Shown here: in pieces, positions 43,556 through 52,807 of the stretch
Layout of the letters: every line of letters begins with the position of its first letter
Numbering within the stretch: position 1 is the first letter of the stretch
Source of the DNA: Streptomyces cahuitamycinicus
Lineage (GTDB): Bacteria; Actinomycetota; Actinomycetes; Streptomycetales; Streptomycetaceae
Length of the DNA: 63,775 bases
Direction of reading: 5' to 3'
NCBI RefSeq assembly: GCF_002891435.1
Contig: NZ_POUC01000005.1
Location: 1-63,775, forward strand
Program-made: the position numbers and the translations under genes
The notes under the pieces: generated by a model
What the model was told of the DNA's origin: nothing
What the model saw: only the letters and a program-made list of their open reading frames with translations
The model's database searches: none

Positions 43556-44272
43556 TCAACGCCGTCGACGCGTCCGCCCCGTGCGAGCCGCCTTGGCACG
43601 CTTCGCGGCGAAGCGCACACCACCGGGGCTCTCTCCAACCTCGACCCGTACGACGGTAGACATCGGATCCACCACACCCTCACCCACATGCAGGATGGAT
43701 GTCTCCACCGCCCCCAGTTTGCTGAGCGCCGCCGACGCGCTCTTCAGCTCCTCTTCGGCGGCGTCACCCTTGAGCGCGAGCATCTCCCCGTACGGCCTCA
43801 GCAGCGGGATGCCCCAGGTGGCGAGCCGGTCGAGCGGCGCGACGGCCCGGGCCGTCACCACATGGACCGGTTGGATCTTCCCCATGACCTCTTCGGCCCG
43901 GCCGCGCATGACGGTCACATGATCGAGGCCGAGCAGCTCCACGACCTCGGTGAGGAAGTTGGTGCGCCGCAGCAGCGGCTCCAGGAGCGTGATCTTCAGG
44001 TCGGTGCGGACCAGCGCCAGCGGAATGCCGGGAAGGCCAGCGCCGGAGCCCACATCGCACACCGTCACGCCGTCGGGCACGACCTCTGAGAGCACCGCGC
44101 AGTTCAGCAGGTGCCGCTCCCACAGGCGGGGCACCTCCCGCGGGCCGATGAGACCGCGCTTCACACCCGCCTCGGCGAGCAGCTCGGCGTACCGCACCGC
44201 ATCCGCGTAGCGATCACCGAACACCTCGCGCGCCTGCTCGGGCGCGGGGGGAAGCTCCGCTGCCTCCGTCAC
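43556..44272 (-). CDS. rsmG: 16S rRNA (guanine-N7) methyltransferase RsmG
   Basis: 238 residues. The SAM site is 'VTVCDVGSGAGLPGIPLALV', with 'RHLLNCAVLSEVVPDG' before it, characteristic of RsmG/GidB. It methylates G527 (E. coli numbering) of 16S rRNA; loss causes low-level streptomycin resistance and raised antibiotic production in Streptomyces. The basic C-terminal tail is typical of the group. It is separated from jag by a hairpin. Confidence 0.95.
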   Translation of the reverse strand: MTEAAELPPAPEQAREVFGDRYADAVRYAELLAEAGVKRGLIGPREVPRLWERHLLNCAVLSEVVPDGVTVCDVGSGAGLPGIPLALVRTDLKITLLEPLLRRTNFLTEVVELLGLDHVTVMRGRAEEVMGKIQPVHVVTARAVAPLDRLATWGIPLLRPYGEMLALKGDAAEEELKSASAALSKLGAVETSILHVGEGVVDPMSTVVRVEVGESPGGVRFAAKRAKAARTGRTRRRR

Positions 44273-44351
44273 GGGGGACCGTCCTTCCGTACCGCGTCAG
44301 CGCACCCGGCGCCGACACCAGAACCACCAGAACTATCAGGCTGACAAAGTT

Positions 44352-44380
44352 CGGCCCCGCCTGCGCAACAGACGGGGCCG
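44352..44380 (-). terminator. Hairpin between jag and rsmG
   Basis: CGGCCCCG (44352-44359) pairs with CGGGGCCG (44373-44380), extended by CTG/CAG inside. It could terminate the rpmH-rnpA-yidD-yidC-jag transcript or attenuate readthrough into rsmG. Confidence 0.65.
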
Positions 44381-44397
44381 GAGAACGTAGGGGCCGA

Positions 44398-44910
44398 TCA
44401 GGCAGGCAGCACGACGACGAAGCGCTCCGGCTCCTCGCCCTCGGACTCGCTGCGCAGACCCGCAGCCTTGACCGCGTCGTGCACGACCTTGCGCTCGAAG
44501 GGCGTCATCGGCTTCAGCTTGACGGCCTCACCGCTGCTCCTGGCCTCCGCCGCGGCCTTGGCACCCAGCTCGGACAGCTCCGAGCGCTTCTGTGCCCGGT
44601 AGCCGGCGATGTCGAGCATCAGGCGGCTGCGGTCACCGGTCTCCCGGTGCACGGCCAGACGGGTGAGCTCCTGGAGGGCCTCCAGCACCTCGCCGTCACG
44701 GCCGACCAGCTTCTGCAGCTCACGGCCGCCCGCGTCGCTGATGATCGAGACGGAGGCCCGGTCGGCCTCGACGTCCATGTCGATATCGCCGTCGAGGTCG
44801 GCGATGTCGAGCAGACCCTCCAGGTAGTCCGCCGCGATCTCGCCTTCCTGCTCCAGGCGAGTCAGGGTGTCTGCACCCTCGGCAGCAGCGGAGGTGGTGC
44901 CTTCCGTCAC
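44398..44910 (-). CDS. jag: RNA-binding protein KhpB/Jag (KH-R3H)
   Basis: 170 residues. A KH-like domain ('GRELQKLVGRDGEVLEALQE') is followed by an R3H domain ('RSRLMLDIAGYRAQKRSELS'). The Jag N-terminal domain of Firmicutes is replaced by a short acidic segment. KhpB proteins bind many RNAs and influence cell division and translation. It lies 15 bp after yidC in the conserved yidC-jag unit. Confidence 0.92.
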   Translation of the reverse strand: MTEGTTSAAAEGADTLTRLEQEGEIAADYLEGLLDIADLDGDIDMDVEADRASVSIISDAGGRELQKLVGRDGEVLEALQELTRLAVHRETGDRSRLMLDIAGYRAQKRSELSELGAKAAAEARSSGEAVKLKPMTPFERKVVHDAVKAAGLRSESEGEEPERFVVVLPA

Positions 44911-44925
44911 GGGATGGACTCCTTC

Positions 44926-46215
44926 TTACTTCTTGGACGGGGACTTGGGCCGCTGCGGGCCCTTGCGCTGTCCGGACTGGGCCTTACTGCGGGTTCCACC
45001 GGCGGGCTTCGCGCCGCCCTTCTTGGCAGCGGTGGCGGGCTTGGCGTCCTCGGGCTCGTCGGACTTGGACAGCGACGTCTTCGGCTCGTCCTCACCCGCC
45101 ACCTTGGCACCGGCGGCTCCACCGTGCTGACGTTGCGACTTGCTCTGCCGCTTGGGCTGCTGGCGCTTCGCAGCACCGGCGGCGGTGGTCGGCGTACCGT
45201 CCTCGGCCTCAGCCGCCACCGCGGTGTCGCTCTTGATCACGGTGCCGTCGGCCTGGGCGGCGAGGTTGGCCTTGCTCAGGCCGTTGATGAACTTGCGCTC
45301 GAACTCGTTGCGGTCGCGGCCCTTGGCGACGATGGCCTTGACGATGGCCCGGTCGCGTCGCTTGCTGACCTTGTCGTGCTGCGTGACGTACTTGGTCAGG
45401 CGCTCCAGGTACTCGGCCTGGGCCTTGGACCCCGGCGTCGGGTTGTTGCGGATGACGTACATCTGCTGACCCATGGTCCACACGTTGGTGGTCAGCCAGT
45501 AGACGAGGACACCGACGGGGAAGTTGATGCCGAAGACGGCGAACATGACGGGGAAGACGTACATCAGCATCTTCTGCTGCTGCATGAACGGCGTCTTCAC
45601 CGTGGTGTCGATGTTCTTCGTCATCAGCTGGCGCTGGGTGAAGAACTGCGACGCCGACATCATGACGATCATGACGGCGGTGACGACGCGCACATCGGTG
45701 AGCGAGGCACCGAGCGCTTCCACCTTCGACGAGCTGTCGGTGAACTTCACCGCCAGGGGGGCGCCGACGATGTGCGCCTTCTGCGCGCTCTGCAGCAGGT
45801 TCTCGTTGATCACACCGATGGTGTCGTTCGACGCGATGCTGTTGAGCACGTGGTACAGGGCGAAGAAGAACGGGGACTGCGCCAGGATGGGAAGGCACGA
45901 GGAGAGCGGGTTGGTGCCCGTCTCCTTGTACAGCTTCATCATCTCTTCGGACTGACGCTGCTTGTCGTTCTTGTAGCGCTCCTGGATCTTCTTCATCTCG
46001 GGCTGGAGCGTCTGCATCGCCCGGGTGGCCTTGATCTGCTTCACGAAGAGCGGGATCAGGCAGATACGGATCAGGATCACCAGGGACACGATCGACAGGC
46101 CCCAGGCCCACCCGGTGTCAGGGCCGAAGAGGGCGCCGTACACCGTGTGGAACTGGACGATGACCCAGGAGACGGGTGTGGTGATGAAGCTGAAGAGGCT
46201 GGCAATCGTGTCCAC
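44926..46215 (-). CDS. yidC: Membrane protein insertase YidC
   Basis: 429 residues with five core helices. '[20 protein letters not shown]' begins helix 1; '[20 protein letters not shown]' holds the conserved groove Arg region; '[20 protein letters not shown]' is the family signature. A Lys/Gln-rich tail of about 120 residues probably contacts ribosomes. It inserts membrane proteins alone or with SecYEG. Confidence 0.95.
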   Translation of the reverse strand: MDTIASLFSFITTPVSWVIVQFHTVYGALFGPDTGWAWGLSIVSLVILIRICLIPLFVKQIKATRAMQTLQPEMKKIQERYKNDKQRQSEEMMKLYKETGTNPLSSCLPILAQSPFFFALYHVLNSIASNDTIGVINENLLQSAQKAHIVGAPLAVKFTDSSSKVEALGASLTDVRVVTAVMIVMMSASQFFTQRQLMTKNIDTTVKTPFMQQQKMLMYVFPVMFAVFGINFPVGVLVYWLTTNVWTMGQQMYVIRNNPTPGSKAQAEYLERLTKYVTQHDKVSKRRDRAIVKAIVAKGRDRNEFERKFINGLSKANLAAQADGTVIKSDTAVAAEAEDGTPTTAAGAAKRQQPKRQSKSQRQHGGAAGAKVAGEDEPKTSLSKSDEPEDAKPATAAKKGGAKPAGGTRSKAQSGQRKGPQRPKSPSKK

Positions 46216-46218
46216 TAA

Positions 46219-46584
46219 TCATGCTCCTTGGGCATGGGACGGTGTCTCTGCGGCCGGACTCGACGGACTTGTGGGAGAAGTCTGTCCCTCGGTGGCCGGT
46301 CGGACGGCGGAGGGCCCGCCCTTGCGTGCACGCCACGCGTTACGCAGCATTTCGTGCCACCGCGGACGCTTGCGCGGCGGGACATGGTCCACACCGCCCA
46401 GCGACCACGGATTGCACCGCAGGATGCGCCATGCCGTGAGTGCCGTTCCCTTGATGGCACCATGCCGGTCGATGGCCTTGTAGCCGTAGTGGGAGCACGA
46501 CGGGTAGTACTTGCAGACCGGCCCGAGCAGCGGACTGATCGTCCACTGGTAGAGCTTGATCAGAGCCAGCAGCGGGTACTTCAT
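46219..46584 (-). CDS. yidD: Membrane protein insertion efficiency factor YidD
   Basis: 121 residues. '[20 protein letters not shown]' and '[20 protein letters not shown]' with '[13 protein letters not shown]' are the YidD signature. It is a small peripheral membrane protein that helps YidC. It has a C-terminal extension beyond the core. The start overlaps rnpA by 4 bp. Confidence 0.94.
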   Translation of the reverse strand: MKYPLLALIKLYQWTISPLLGPVCKYYPSCSHYGYKAIDRHGAIKGTALTAWRILRCNPWSLGGVDHVPPRKRPRWHEMLRNAWRARKGGPSAVRPATEGQTSPTSPSSPAAETPSHAQGA

Positions 46585-46952
46585 CGCGCGCCCCCTCCCA
46601 GCAACCGCTGGAGAGCGGCATCCAGGTCTCGGGCCAGCTGTGCATGGTCGGCGTCGCCCGATCCGGGCAGCGCTCGTACGACTACCAGGCTACCGGGGGG
46701 CAGCTGGGCGACTCGCTCGCGCATCAGGTGGCGAAGCCTGCGCTTCACCTTGTTGCGCACGACCGCGCCACCCACTGCTTTGCTCACGACGAAACCCGCA
46801 CGCGTCGGGGGAGCGCTCTCCCCAGGCGCATGCGGGTCCGTGGCACCGCTTCGAAGGTGGACGACGAGGTGCGGGCGTCCTGCCCGACGGCCTCGCCGCA
46901 CCGCGGTCGCGAAGTCCTCGCGCCGCCTCAGCCGGTTCTCGGTGGGCAGCAC
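46581..46952 (-). CDS. rnpA: Ribonuclease P protein component
   Basis: 123 residues. '[20 protein letters not shown]' and '[20 protein letters not shown]' (the RNR helix) are diagnostic. It assists the RNase P RNA in maturing tRNA 5' ends. It follows rpmH by 21 bp, the usual arrangement next to dnaA. Confidence 0.96.
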   Translation of the reverse strand: MLPTENRLRRREDFATAVRRGRRAGRPHLVVHLRSGATDPHAPGESAPPTRAGFVVSKAVGGAVVRNKVKRRLRHLMRERVAQLPPGSLVVVRALPGSGDADHAQLARDLDAALQRLLGGGAR

Positions 46953-46973
46953 GACGTCATGACCTGATCGGAA

Positions 46974-47111
46974 TCAGGCGGACAGACGGGCGCGACCCTT
47001 GCTACGGCGGGTCGCGAGAATCGCGCGGCCGGCGCGGGTCCGCATACGCAGCCGGAAGCCGTGGGTCTTCGCGCGACGACGGTTGTTCGGCTGGAAGGTG
47101 CGCTTGCTCAC
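46974..47111 (-). CDS. rpmH: 50S ribosomal protein L34
   Basis: 45 residues from a GTG. '[20 protein letters not shown]' and '[20 protein letters not shown]' leave no doubt. It is the first gene of the leftward rpmH-rnpA-yidD-yidC-jag operon, divergent from dnaA. Confidence 0.97.
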   Translation of the reverse strand: MSKRTFQPNNRRRAKTHGFRLRMRTRAGRAILATRRSKGRARLSA

Positions 47112-47485
47112 TCGGGGGCTCCAGAAAGAATCGGTGGTTGCGGGGTGCCGTCCTGGCTGTCACCGTGCGCCCACGAGTAGCTCGCAGTTACGCCCGAGTG
47201 CACCGCTGACCGATCACCCAAATGATCTGTGCCCATCGGAGGCAGGCGGCAGCAGCCATCGACAACTCGACCTGGTTACGGTACGCGCGGCTACGCCATC
47301 CGGTCAAACCAGGAGTCGCCGGGAGACACTTGTCCACAGGCTGGGGACAACAACTTGAACCCTACCGGCCGCCCTGACTACCGTGACGGAACTCCGATTC
47401 GTTCCCTTATCCCTGCCCCACCCGATTTACATCCCGAGCCGTCCCAGAACCACACGTTCGTGGGACCTGTGAGAGAGCGTGCCCT
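47112..47485. promoter_or_regulatory. rpmH/dnaA divergent promoter region
   Basis: 374 bp. On the plus strand, TTGAAC (47355-47360) and TACCGT (47379-47384) with an 18-bp spacer are a plausible dnaA promoter. The two DnaA boxes end 5 bp upstream of it. The rpmH promoter should lie at 47150-47230 on the minus strand but was not resolved. Confidence 0.5.
47330..47350. promoter_or_regulatory. Paired DnaA boxes at the dnaA promoter
   Basis: TTGTCCACA (47330-47338, plus strand), the preferred Streptomyces box, and TTGTCCCCA read on the minus strand (47342-47350), face each other 3 bp apart. Such a pair is known to mediate dnaA autoregulation in Streptomyces. Confidence 0.8.
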
Positions 47486-49579
47486 GTGGCTGACGTACCT
47501 GCCGATCTTGCCGCAGTGTGGCCACGCGTATTGGAGCAACTCCTCGGGGAGGGCCGCAGCCAAGGGGTCGAAGGGAAGGACGAGCACTGGATCCGGCGCT
47601 GCCAGCCTCTCGCGCTGGTCGCGGACACGGCCCTGCTCGCCGTACCGAACGAATTCGCCAAAGGCGTACTCGAGGGCCGGCTGGCGCCGATCGTCAGCGA
47701 GACACTGAGCCGCGAGTGCGGCCGCCCGATCCGGATCGCGATCACCGTCGACGACTCCGCGGGCGAGGCCCCCGCCACACCGGCGCCCTCTGCCCGCCCC
47801 CAGCCGCGCTACGAGGAGCCCGAGCTCCCGTCGGCACGCCAGGACCGCGACGGATACGACCGTCCCGAGCGGGATGGATACGACCGCAAGGACCGCGACG
47901 GGTACGACCGTCCCGACCGTGACGGGTACGACCGGCCGGAACGTGACGGATACGACCGCAAAGACCGCGACGGATACGACCGTCCCGACCGTGACGCCTA
48001 CGACCGCAAAGACCGCGACGGGTACGAGGGGTACGGCCGCCACCGCGCCGACCAGCTGCCCGGGCAGGCCGGTGACCAGCTTCCGCCTACGCGCGCAGAT
48101 CAACTTCCCACGGCCCGTCCCGCATACCCGTCCGAGTACCAGCGCCCCGAGCCCGGCGCCTGGCCCCGGCCGCAGCAGCAGCAGGACGACTACGGCTGGC
48201 AGCAGCAGCGCCTCGGCTTCCCCGAACGTGACCCGTACGCGTCACCCGGGCAGGACTCCTACGGCTCCCAGGGCCCGTACAACCCGCAGGACGCATACGG
48301 CACCTCCTCGCAGGACTACCGCCCACAGCCCATGGAGCGCCACTCCTACGAGCAGCCGCGCTCCGACTACGACGCGCCACGCCCCGACTACGACCAGCGC
48401 GACCCGGTACGCCGTGAGCTGCCCGAGCCGCCGGCCGGTTCCGGGCACGTGCACCGGGGCGGCCCGGTCGGCCCGAACCTGCCGACGACGGGTGCGCCCG
48501 GCCCACTGGCCGCGCAGCCCGCGCCGGCGACCGGCCCGGGTGAGCCCACCGCACGTCTGAACCCGAAGTACCTCTTCGACACGTTCGTGATCGGCGCCTC
48601 CAACCGCTTCGCGCACGCGGCCGCGGTCGCTGTGGCCGAGGCGCCGGCGAAGGCGTACAACCCCTTGTTCATCTACGGGGAGTCCGGGCTCGGCAAGACG
48701 CACCTGCTGCACGCGATCGGGCACTACGCGCGCAGCCTCTACCCGGGCACGCGGGTGCGGTACGTGAGCTCGGAGGAGTTCACCAACGAGTTCATCAACT
48801 CCATCCGCGACGGCAAGGGTGACAGCTTCCGCAAGCGGTACCGCGAGATGGACATCCTGCTCGTCGACGACATCCAGTTCCTGGCGGACAAGGAGTCGAC
48901 GCAGGAGGAGTTCTTCCACACCTTCAACACGCTCCACAACGCCAACAAGCAGATCGTGCTGTCCTCCGACCGGCCGCCGAAGCAGCTGGTCACGCTGGAG
49001 GACCGGCTGAGGAACCGTTTCGAGTGGGGGCTGATCACGGACGTCCAGCCACCCGAGCTGGAGACCCGGATCGCGATCCTCCGCAAGAAAGCGGTGCAGG
49101 AGCAGCTGAACGCGCCGCCGGAGGTGCTGGAGTTCATCGCGTCCCGGATCTCGCGCAACATCCGCGAGCTGGAAGGCGCGCTGATCCGGGTCACGGCGTT
49201 CGCCTCGCTCAACCGGCAGCCGGTGGATCTGGGTCTGACGGAGATCGTCCTCAAGGACCTCATTCCCGGCGGCGACGACTCGGCGCCCGAGATCACCTCG
49301 ACGGCCATCATGGGCGCGACGGCGGACTACTTCGGTCTGACCGTCGAGGACCTGTGCGGCACCTCGCGCGGCCGCGCTCTCGTCACCGCCCGGCAGATCG
49401 CCATGTACCTGTGCCGTGAGCTCACGGACCTGTCGCTGCCGAAGATCGGCGCGCTGTTCGGCGGACGCGACCACACGACGGTGATGCACGCGGACCGCAA
49501 GATCCGCAACCTGATGGCCGAGCGCCGCTCCATCTACAACCAGGTCACCGAGCTGACCAACCGCATCAAGAACGGCTGA
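47486..49579 (+). CDS. dnaA: Chromosomal replication initiator DnaA
   Basis: 697 residues from a GTG, much longer than E. coli DnaA (467) because domain II is about 250 residues of Asp/Arg/Tyr/Gln-rich disorder. Domain I is residues 1-80. The AAA+ domain III has Walker A '[20 protein letters not shown]' and Walker B '[15 protein letters not shown]'. Domain IV has the box-binding signature '[15 protein letters not shown]'. Domain II contains eight 8-residue RDGYDRxx repeats. It binds the oriC boxes and its own promoter. Confidence 0.98.
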   Translation: MADVPADLAAVWPRVLEQLLGEGRSQGVEGKDEHWIRRCQPLALVADTALLAVPNEFAKGVLEGRLAPIVSETLSRECGRPIRIAITVDDSAGEAPATPAPSARPQPRYEEPELPSARQDRDGYDRPERDGYDRKDRDGYDRPDRDGYDRPERDGYDRKDRDGYDRPDRDAYDRKDRDGYEGYGRHRADQLPGQAGDQLPPTRADQLPTARPAYPSEYQRPEPGAWPRPQQQQDDYGWQQQRLGFPERDPYASPGQDSYGSQGPYNPQDAYGTSSQDYRPQPMERHSYEQPRSDYDAPRPDYDQRDPVRRELPEPPAGSGHVHRGGPVGPNLPTTGAPGPLAAQPAPATGPGEPTARLNPKYLFDTFVIGASNRFAHAAAVAVAEAPAKAYNPLFIYGESGLGKTHLLHAIGHYARSLYPGTRVRYVSSEEFTNEFINSIRDGKGDSFRKRYREMDILLVDDIQFLADKESTQEEFFHTFNTLHNANKQIVLSSDRPPKQLVTLEDRLRNRFEWGLITDVQPPELETRIAILRKKAVQEQLNAPPEVLEFIASRISRNIRELEGALIRVTAFASLNRQPVDLGLTEIVLKDLIPGGDDSAPEITSTAIMGATADYFGLTVEDLCGTSRGRALVTARQIAMYLCRELTDLSLPKIGALFGGRDHTTVMHADRKIRNLMAERRSIYNQVTELTNRIKNG
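47846..48037 (+). repeat. 24-bp tandem repeat array in dnaA domain II
   Basis: Eight in-frame 24-bp units coding [24 protein letters not shown], then the same three again, then RDAYDRKD and RDGYEGYG. The order PE-KD-PD repeated makes a 72-bp higher-order unit, so the array grew by duplication of a three-unit block. Confidence 0.9.
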
Positions 49580-49601
49580 CGGCGACGACGGCACGCCCCT
49601 G

Positions 49602-49633
49602 AGGGCGCCCTTCGAGGCTTCGAAGGGCGCCCT
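49602..49633 (+). terminator. Terminator after dnaA
   Basis: A 14-bp perfect stem, AGGGCGCCCTTCGA against its complement, with a 4-base loop, followed by TTT. It separates dnaA transcription from oriC. Confidence 0.85.
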
Positions 49634-49684
49634 TTTCCATGCGCGAAAGCCGTCAGGCCGGTACGGGCCAACGCAACGACACAC

Positions 49685-49739
49685 CTCTCCGGTCCCTCTC
49701 CGGTCCCTCTCCGAGCCCATCCGAGCCCATCCGAGCCCG
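49685..49739 (+). repeat. Short tandem repeats at the dnaA-proximal edge of oriC
   Basis: Two 11-bp units (CTCTCCGGTCC, 49685 and 49696) run into three 10-bp units (CCGAGCCCAT, 49711, 49721, and 49731 with one change). Confidence 0.75.
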
Positions 49740-49815
49740 CTGAGGCGGATCTCCGGCCCCGCCCGCAGGAACTGGATCGCAACCAGCTGTTCGATTACCC
49801 GCCGGGTTACGGCCT

Positions 49816-50070
49816 CCCTCCACAGATTCGGAGACTTTCTGCCGTCCACATCCTGGGGACCGGGAAGTTGTCCAGATCGTTTCCACAGCAGCCACTGGTG
49901 ATAGACGATCAGACCAGCTCAGGTGCTTGTGGATTCGTGGACGAAGGATCTCCACAGCCTGTGGACGACGGATTGGTCCACAGGCTGTGCACCGAGTTGT
50001 CCACCGGCTGCCCACAGGCTGGGTGGAGTTGTCCCCAGCGATCGGTGGCTTCTCCACATCCCTGTCCACT
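49816..50070. promoter_or_regulatory. oriC left DnaA-box cluster
   Basis: Box-like 9-mers start at 49816, 49842, 49879, 49928 (minus), 49948, 49960 (minus), 49974, 49997, 50050 and 50062. The closest to consensus are CCGTCCACA (49842), TCGTCCACA (49960, minus strand), TTCTCCACA (50050) and TTGTCCACC (49997). Confidence 0.8.
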
Positions 50071-50220
50071 GTTCGGCAACGCGACGCGCCTCCTCACTGG
50101 GTCGAGTGAAAGGCGTCACACAAAGGTGCCGGGTTGGGCTGTGGGAAACTTGGGTAAAGCTGGGGACGGCGCTGGGGAGAACTCGCCTCACCCTGTGCAC
50201 GGCGTGTGCAGAACTTTCTG

Positions 50221-50323
50221 TTCTCCACAGATGCGCCCGGTTGTCCACCGCCTCCACCCACAGGGCCCGTGGACAAAATTCCCGCTCTGAGCTGGGAAAA
50301 CGAGGTTATCCACGGTATCCACA
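50221..50323. promoter_or_regulatory. oriC right DnaA-box cluster
   Basis: TTCTCCACA (50221), TTGTCCACC (50241), TTGTCCACG on the minus strand (50268), TTATCCACG (50306) and GTATCCACA (50315). The last two abut head to tail and point toward the trio motif. Confidence 0.8.
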
Positions 50324-50327
50324 GCCC

Positions 50328-50339
50328 CTACTACTACTC
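50328..50339 (+). promoter_or_regulatory. DnaA-trio-like unwinding motif
   Basis: CTA-CTA-CTA-CTC follows the abutting boxes after a GC-rich 4-bp spacer (GCCC). This matches the box, GC spacer, 3-base-repeat layout of the bacterial basal unwinding system, where DnaA engages the complementary 3'-GAT repeats to melt the origin. Confidence 0.55.
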
Positions 50340-50568
50340 CCAACTAGAGAGAGCTGGGAATCCGTTTCGAAGGGGGCCCTGTGCACAACTCGCTCTTCGG
50401 TGCCCGGCTGCCCCTCGTCACGACTTGACCCCGAGAGGCACCTACTGTCAGTGCGGTGCGTCAGACTGGTCCCCGGTGTCCTCCCCGTCACAGGGACCGT
50501 CGACACCGACACAGACGACGAGGGCCAGGCAGAGCGAGAAGCGCCGGCAACAGCAGGAGGCGGCAACA

Positions 50569-51699
50569 GTGAAGATCCGGGTGGAACGCGACGTACTCGC
50601 GGAGGCAGTGGCCTGGGCGGCACGCAGCCTCCCGGCCCGTCCGCCGGCGCCTGTCCTCGCCGGCCTGCTGTTGAAGGCCGAGGAAGGCCAGCTGAGCCTG
50701 TCCAGCTTCGACTACGAGGTCTCCGCGCGGGTGTCGGTGGAGGCCGAGGTCGACGAGGAGGGCACGGTCCTGGTCTCCGGCCGCCTGCTCGCGGACATCT
50801 GCCGCGCGCTGCCCAACCGGCCGGTGGAGATTTCCACAGACGGTGTACGGGCGACCGTGGTCTGCGGCTCGTCCCGGTTCACACTCCACACCCTGCCTGT
50901 GGAGGAGTACCCGGCTCTGCCGCAGATGCCGAACGCGACGGGCACGGTCCCGGGTGAGGTCTTCGCCTCCGCCGCATCCCAGGTCGCCATTGCTGCCGGC
51001 CGTGACGACACGCTGCCGGTCCTCACGGGTGTCCGTATCGAGATCGAGGGCGACACCGTCACGCTGGCGTCCACCGACCGCTACCGCTTCGCGGTCCGCG
51101 AGTTCCTGTGGAAGCCGGAGAACCCGGAGGCCTCCGCGGTCGCTCTGGTGCCCGCCAAGACGCTCCTGGACACCGCCAAGGCCCTGACCAGCGGCGACCA
51201 GGTGATCCTGGCGCTGTCCGGCTCGGGCTCCGGCGAGGGCCTGATCGGCTTCGAGGGCGCCGGCCGCCGTACGACGACCCGCCTGCTGGAGGGTGACCTT
51301 CCGAAGTACCGCTCGCTGTTCCCCACGGAGTTCAACAGCGTCGCCGTCATCGAGACCGCCCCCTTCGTGGAGGCCGTCAAGCGTGTGGCCCTGGTCGCCG
51401 AGCGCAACACCCCGGTGCGGCTCAGCTTCGAGCAGGGCGTGCTGATCCTGGAGGCCGGTTCCAGCGACGACGCACAGGCTGTGGAGCGTGTCGACGCCCA
51501 GCTGGAGGGTGACGACGTCTCGATCGCCTTCAACCCGACGTTCCTGCTGGACGGCCTGAGCGCCATCGACTCCCCGGTCGCCCAGCTGTCCTTCACGACG
51601 TCCACGAAGCCCGCGCTGCTCAGCGGCAAGCCCGCGCTGGACGCCGAGGCGGACGACGCCTACAAGTACCTGATCATGCCGGTGCGCCTCAGCGGCTGA
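50569..51699 (+). CDS. dnaN: DNA polymerase III sliding clamp (beta)
   Basis: 376 residues from a GTG. 'MKIRVERDVLAEAVAWAARS'-type start and three clamp domains, with 'GTVPGEVFASAASQVAIAAG' opening the second and 'YLIMPVRLSG' the conserved C-terminus. The dimeric ring tethers polymerase to DNA. The frame is open upstream into oriC; GTG 50569 with AGGAGG nearby matches the normal length. Confidence 0.97.
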   Translation: MKIRVERDVLAEAVAWAARSLPARPPAPVLAGLLLKAEEGQLSLSSFDYEVSARVSVEAEVDEEGTVLVSGRLLADICRALPNRPVEISTDGVRATVVCGSSRFTLHTLPVEEYPALPQMPNATGTVPGEVFASAASQVAIAAGRDDTLPVLTGVRIEIEGDTVTLASTDRYRFAVREFLWKPENPEASAVALVPAKTLLDTAKALTSGDQVILALSGSGSGEGLIGFEGAGRRTTTRLLEGDLPKYRSLFPTEFNSVAVIETAPFVEAVKRVALVAERNTPVRLSFEQGVLILEAGSSDDAQAVERVDAQLEGDDVSIAFNPTFLLDGLSAIDSPVAQLSFTTSTKPALLSGKPALDAEADDAYKYLIMPVRLSG

Positions 51700-51730
51700 G
51701 TGTGCCCGGGCGTCGGGAATCGTCGGCGGC

Positions 51731-51739
51731 TGTCCACAG
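51731..51739 (+). promoter_or_regulatory. DnaA-box-like site after dnaN
   Basis: CTGTCCACA in the 196-bp dnaN-gnd gap, with a loose GAGGACAA facing it 5 bp downstream. Isolated from the main clusters. Confidence 0.45.
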
Positions 51740-51895
51740 GCTGAGGACAAATCCGCAGGTGAGGGCGTACGACTGAGCGCGTATGCCCACAGATGTGCGC
51801 GAGCGTCCGGGTTTAGGCTCGGACGCGGGTACGAGAGTGCCTCGCGGTACGCACGTGCCGCCTCGCCACGTCGCAGAACCTAAGGAACGCAACTG

Positions 51896-52771
51896 ATGGA
51901 GCTCGGTCTCGTCGGCCTCGGCAAGATGGGCGGCAACATGCGCGAGCGGATCCGCCGCGCAGGTCACACCGTCCTCGGATACGACCGCAACCCGGACCTC
52001 GCCGACGTCCACAGCCTGGAAGAGCTGGTGGGCAAGCTCAGCGGCCCGCGCGTGATCTGGGTGATGGTCCCGGCCGGTGAGGCCACGCAGTCCACCATCG
52101 ACGAGCTCGCCGAGCTGCTGGAGCCCGGCGACGTCGTCGTGGACGGCGGCAACTCCCGCTGGACCGACGACGTGAAGCACGCCGAGGAGCTGGCGGCCAA
52201 GGGCATCGGCTTCGTCGACTGCGGGGTCTCCGGCGGCGTCTGGGGTCTGGAGAACGGCTACGCGCTGATGTACGGCGGCGACGCAGAGAACGTCGCGAAG
52301 GTGCAGCCGGTCTTCGACGCGCTCAAGCCGGAGGGCGACTCCGGCTCGGTGCACGCGGGCAAGGTCGGCGCGGGCCACTTCGCGAAGATGGTCCACAACG
52401 GCATCGAGTACGCGATGATGCAGGCCTACGCCGAGGGCTGGGAGCTCCTGGAGAAGGTCGACTCGGTGACCGACGTCCGGGAGGTCTTCCGCTCCTGGCA
52501 GGAGGGCACGGTCATCCGCTCCTGGCTGCTGGACCTCGCGGTCAACGCGCTCGACGAGGACGAGCACCTGGACAAGCTCCGGGGTTATGCACAGGACTCC
52601 GGTGAGGGACGCTGGACTGTGGAAGCAGCCATCGACAACGCGGTGCCGCTGCCGGCGATCACGGCGTCGCTGTTCGCGCGGTTCGCCTCCCGCCAGGAGG
52701 ACTCGCCCCAGATGAAGATGATCGCGGCGCTGCGGAACCAGTTCGGCGGCCACGCGGTCGAGACCAAGTAA
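51896..52771 (+). CDS. gnd: 6-phosphogluconate dehydrogenase (short, YqeC-type)
   Basis: 291 residues, the short form. 'MELGLVGLGKMGGNMRERIR' is the dinucleotide-binding start, 'DCGVSGGVWGLENGYALMYG' the substrate loop, and 'GAGHFAKMVHNGIEYAMMQA' the catalytic Lys helix. It decarboxylates 6-phosphogluconate to ribulose 5-phosphate; short forms often prefer NAD. Its place between dnaN and recF is conserved in Streptomyces. Confidence 0.93.
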   Translation: MELGLVGLGKMGGNMRERIRRAGHTVLGYDRNPDLADVHSLEELVGKLSGPRVIWVMVPAGEATQSTIDELAELLEPGDVVVDGGNSRWTDDVKHAEELAAKGIGFVDCGVSGGVWGLENGYALMYGGDAENVAKVQPVFDALKPEGDSGSVHAGKVGAGHFAKMVHNGIEYAMMQAYAEGWELLEKVDSVTDVREVFRSWQEGTVIRSWLLDLAVNALDEDEHLDKLRGYAQDSGEGRWTVEAAIDNAVPLPAITASLFARFASRQEDSPQMKMIAALRNQFGGHAVETK

Positions 52772-52807
52772 GCAACACCCGAGGTTGGGGAGGTCGGCGA
52801 AACGACC

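Larger units (their letters stand above)
49634..50568. other. Chromosomal origin of replication oriC
   Basis: About 935 bp without a gene between dnaA and dnaN, the standard Streptomyces origin. I count at least 15 DnaA-box-like 9-mers in two clusters (49816-50070 and 50221-50323), in both orientations. Most deviate from TTGTCCACA by one or two bases, typical of Streptomyces origins. A DnaA-trio-like motif follows the right cluster. Short direct repeats lie at the dnaA-proximal edge. Confidence 0.95.
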
